64,000 bases of DNA from Scalindua sp964344685 (lineage in GTDB: Bacteria > Planctomycetota > Brocadiia > Brocadiales > Scalinduaceae), in NCBI GenBank assembly GCA_964344685.1, contig CAYFOK010000014.1, forward strand, positions 1 through 64,000, given 5' to 3'. Both the position numbers and the translations under genes were made by a program. A model generated the notes under the pieces. It was not told where the DNA came from, did not search any database, and saw only the letters and a list, made by a program, of their open reading frames with translations. How positions within the stretch are numbered: position 1 is the first letter of the stretch; each line of letters opens with the position of its first letter. Positions 61,754 through 64,000 of this stretch are shown here, piece by piece.

Positions 61754-61766
61754 TTAGGAGAATAGA

Positions 61767-63356
61767 ATGGCTGGTAAAAAGGTACTATGTGGTCATGATG
61801 CGGGTATGGCAATAAAGGATGGAATCAATAAGCTGGCAAATGCTGTCAAAATAACTATGGGTCCAAAAGGCAGAAATGTCATCATTGAAAAAAGCTTTGG
61901 CTCCCCGACAATAACTAAAGATGGTGTCACTGTTGCCAACGAAATTGAGTTTGAGGATCCGTATGAAGATATAGGTGCGAAGTTGGTTAAGGAAGTTGCG
62001 TCTAAAACGAATGACATTGCCGGTGACGGAACAACAACTGCAACGGTATTGTCGGAAGCAATATATACTGAAGGACTGAAAAGTCTTGTTGCCGGGGCGA
62101 ATCCGGTAGGAATTAAAAGAGGAATTGAACAAGCCGTAGAAGCGGTAACCACAGAACTTATTAGTATGAGTAAAGGGGTTTCCGGAAAGAAGGAAATTGA
62201 ACAGGTGGGTACTATTGCGGCAAATAACGACCCGGAGATTGGAAAACAGATCTCGAATGCTATGGAACAGGCCGGAAGTGACGGTGTTATAGCAGTTGAA
62301 GAAGGTCAGGGATTGGAAACTACGGTAGAACTTGTTGAAGGGATGCAATTTGACAAAGGGTATCTGTCTCCATATTTTATTACCGATACAGAGAAGATGC
62401 AGGTTGTTTTTGAGAATCCGTATATTCTGGTCCATGAGAAAAAAATATCAGTAATAAAGGACATTTTGCCTGTATTGGAAAAAGTTTCACAAGCAGGAAA
62501 ACCTCTTTTGGTGATTGCTGAAGATATGGAGGGTGAAGCACTTACCACTCTTGTTGTCAACAAGATGAGAGGCACTCTGAAATGTGCTGTTGTGAAAGCT
62601 CCTGAGTTCGGTGACAAGCGAAAGGCAATGCTTGGAGATATTGCAGCGGTGACTGGTGCTGAAGCGATATTTGAAGATTTAGGAATAGGATTGGACAGTC
62701 TTAAATTGTCCGATTTGGGAGGAGCTAAAAAAGTAGTTATCGATAAAGATTGTACTATGATTATTGAAGGCAATGGATCCAAAAAGGAAATTCAGGGTAG
62801 AGTCGAACAGATTAGAAATGAAATCGAGAATTCTACTTCAGATTATGATATTGAGAAATTGCAGGCAAGACTTGCGAAACTTGCCGGTGGAATTGCAAAG
62901 ATTAATGTTGGTGCTGCGACAGAGGCAGAGATGAAAGAAAAAAAGGCACGATTAGAAGATGCAATGCATGCTACTAAGGCAGCTGCCCAGGAAGGAATTT
63001 TGCCCGGAGGTGGTGTTGCACTCATAAGGTCTGAGAAAATCCTGAAAAAAGTGGATACAGAACTTGGTGATGATGAAAGGGTTGGTGTAAACATAATACG
63101 TAAAGCACTTGAAGTTCCACTAAGGCAAATTGCTGATAATGCAGGCCTTAATGGGGTTTTAGTAGTTCAAAAGGTTAAAGATTTGGAAGGTGATAACGGT
63201 TTTGATGTCGCAAGGGAAAAGTACACCGATCTGGTTAAAGCAGGAGTTATTGACCCGACAAAAGTTGTAAGAACTGCACTTCAAAATGCGGCAAGTATTG
63301 CAGGACTCTTACTGACAACTAATGCAATTGTAAGCGATGCTCCTGAGAAGGAATAG
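61767..63356 (+). CDS. groL: Chaperonin GroEL
   Basis: 529-residue ATP-dependent folding chamber subunit. It shows KITMGPKGRNVIIEKSFGSP, the ATP motif AGDGTTTATVL, an apical domain and EGILPGGGVALIR. It ends VSDAPEKE without the Gly-Gly-Met tail of E. coli GroEL, so it is about 20 residues shorter. 13 bp after groS, and followed by a strong terminator. Confidence 0.98.
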   Translation: MAGKKVLCGHDAGMAIKDGINKLANAVKITMGPKGRNVIIEKSFGSPTITKDGVTVANEIEFEDPYEDIGAKLVKEVASKTNDIAGDGTTTATVLSEAIYTEGLKSLVAGANPVGIKRGIEQAVEAVTTELISMSKGVSGKKEIEQVGTIAANNDPEIGKQISNAMEQAGSDGVIAVEEGQGLETTVELVEGMQFDKGYLSPYFITDTEKMQVVFENPYILVHEKKISVIKDILPVLEKVSQAGKPLLVIAEDMEGEALTTLVVNKMRGTLKCAVVKAPEFGDKRKAMLGDIAAVTGAEAIFEDLGIGLDSLKLSDLGGAKKVVIDKDCTMIIEGNGSKKEIQGRVEQIRNEIENSTSDYDIEKLQARLAKLAGGIAKINVGAATEAEMKEKKARLEDAMHATKAAAQEGILPGGGVALIRSEKILKKVDTELGDDERVGVNIIRKALEVPLRQIADNAGLNGVLVVQKVKDLEGDNGFDVAREKYTDLVKAGVIDPTKVVRTALQNAASIAGLLLTTNAIVSDAPEKE

Positions 63357-63378
63357 TAAGAGTTAAAAGATTTATAAT

Positions 63379-63417
63379 AAAAAAATGCCATCTTTATATA
63401 AAGATGGCATTTTTTTT
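63379..63417 (+). terminator. Strong intrinsic terminator after groL
   Basis: A 17-bp perfect stem, 63379-63395 with 63400-63416 (core AATGCCATCTTT / AAAGATGGCATT), loop ATAT, then a T-run. It is bidirectional in form and ends the groS-groL transcript. Confidence 0.9.
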
Positions 63418-63476
63418 CATATCAATATAATATGTTGCCTGTTTTGCCAAATACCTAATTTAGAATTGAGTATAAG

Positions 63477-64000
63477 ATGAAGAAAAAAAATAATAAAACA
63501 ATGAGTAAGAGATACTATGAATATCAAAGCCCGCTTGCAGAGAGATATGCAAGTGAAGAGATGAGCTACAATTTTTCTGATCACTTGAAATATAGTACAT
63601 GGAGAAAACTATGGATTGCATTAGCAGAAACAGAAAAATCACTTGGGGTTAAAGCAATATCACAGAAGCAGATTAATGAAATGAAAAAGTTCCAGGATAA
63701 CATCAATTTTGATACGGCCAGGAAGCACGAACTCAGGGTAAAGCATGATGTAATGGCACATGTTCATGCTTTTGGTGATCAGTGTCCCACTGCAAGTCCG
63801 ATTATTCACCTGGGTGCGACAAGTGCATTTGTACAGGATAATGCGGACTTGATTCTTATGAAAAACGGTATGAAAATTCTATTAAAAAAACTGGTTAATG
63901 TTGTAGATGCTTTGGTTGTGTTTGCCAAAGAGCATAAAAATTTAATTACTTTAGGATATACTCATTATCAACCGGCGCAACTTACCACCGTTGGTAAGAG
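63477..64000 (+). CDS. purB: Adenylosuccinate lyase, 5' part
   Basis: Cut by the window end; about 174 residues are visible and the frame is open to 64000. It begins MKKKNNKTMSKRYYEYQSPL or at the Met of MSKRYYEYQ (63501). Features typical of PurB: SPLAERYASEEM, KLWIALAETEKSLG, HDVMAHVHAFGDQCP, IIHLGATSAFVQDNADL and GYTHYQPAQLTTVGK, the latter holding the active-site His. It acts in two steps of purine synthesis (SAICAR and adenylosuccinate cleavage). Confidence 0.92.
   Translation, partial: MKKKNNKTMSKRYYEYQSPLAERYASEEMSYNFSDHLKYSTWRKLWIALAETEKSLGVKAISQKQINEMKKFQDNINFDTARKHELRVKHDVMAHVHAFGDQCPTASPIIHLGATSAFVQDNADLILMKNGMKILLKKLVNVVDALVVFAKEHKNLITLGYTHYQPAQLTTVGK

Noticed and set aside
61785..62435. 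Open frame of about 216 codons opposite groL
   Set aside because: Antisense to groL, rich in Phe, Tyr and Asn with no domain pattern; a shadow frame.

Overview
The window is about 64 kb of AT-rich chromosome from a Gram-negative bacterium. The gene set is LPS heptose synthesis, a complete 14-subunit complex I operon, a three-subunit proton-translocating transhydrogenase, many oxygen and ROS handling proteins (bacterioferritin, hemerythrins, rubrerythrin), and frequent TTG/GTG starts. Together with lineage-type oddities (a NuoF with extra iron-sulfur domains, J-domain/MshEN proteins, an HMG-CoA-reductase-like protein beside a thiolase) this fits an anammox planctomycete, most likely a Candidatus Scalindua relative. 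That placement is recall and inference; no search was run.

Layout. 0-2.4 kb: translation genes rpmE-prfA-prmC (minus). 3.2-9.3 kb: two paralogous metallo-beta-lactamase-fold hydrolases flank the heptose genes hldE and gmhA, followed by a GAF/HD-GYP protein. 9.3-15.4 kb: single genes (cutA, bioF, a secreted TPR protein, an acetyltransferase, hemC, aroA). 15.4-16.6 kb: a long hairpin with T-tracts at both ends, then a cold-shock gene with a promoter, an attenuator-like leader and a strong terminator. 16.7-23.2 kb: a cyclophilin, an orphan hydantoinase B, a spore-photoproduct-lyase-family radical SAM protein, a RecB-like nuclease behind a three-hairpin element, a DUF3820 protein, a phosphodiesterase and a methyltransferase. 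23.2-28.7 kb: bfr-cysK-cysE, hpt, an orphan parA coupled to a threonine aldolase.

28.8-44.3 kb is nuoABCDEFGHIJKLMN in canonical order. Two features interrupt it: a very long terminator-like hairpin between nuoB and nuoC, and a decayed copy of the 3' end of nuoF between nuoE and nuoF. 44.3-52.2 kb holds a bacteriohemerythrin, two tandem atypical PII proteins, a degenerate hemerythrin-like protein, a J-domain/MshEN protein, pntAA-pntAB-pntB, a DUF1326 protein and a PilZ protein. 52.6-54.9 kb is a three-gene corrin-ring cluster (cbiG-cobJ-cobK). 55-60.8 kb has a secreted unknown, a rubrerythrin, and then the most unusual locus: an SCP-x-type thiolase, a DUF35/3-hydroxyacyl-CoA dehydrogenase fusion, and an HMG-CoA-reductase-like protein with an inserted Cys-rich segment that appears to lack the usual catalytic residues. 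The window ends with a response regulator, groES-groEL, a strong terminator, and the 5' part of purB.

How the genes fit together: complex I and transhydrogenase handle NAD(P)H and proton coupling; c-di-GMP-related domains (HD-GYP, PilZ, probable MshEN) recur through the window; the thiolase/DUF35-HBD/HMGR-like genes look like a dedicated acyl-CoA condensation and reduction module. No rRNA, tRNA, CRISPR array, insertion sequence or prophage was recognised.
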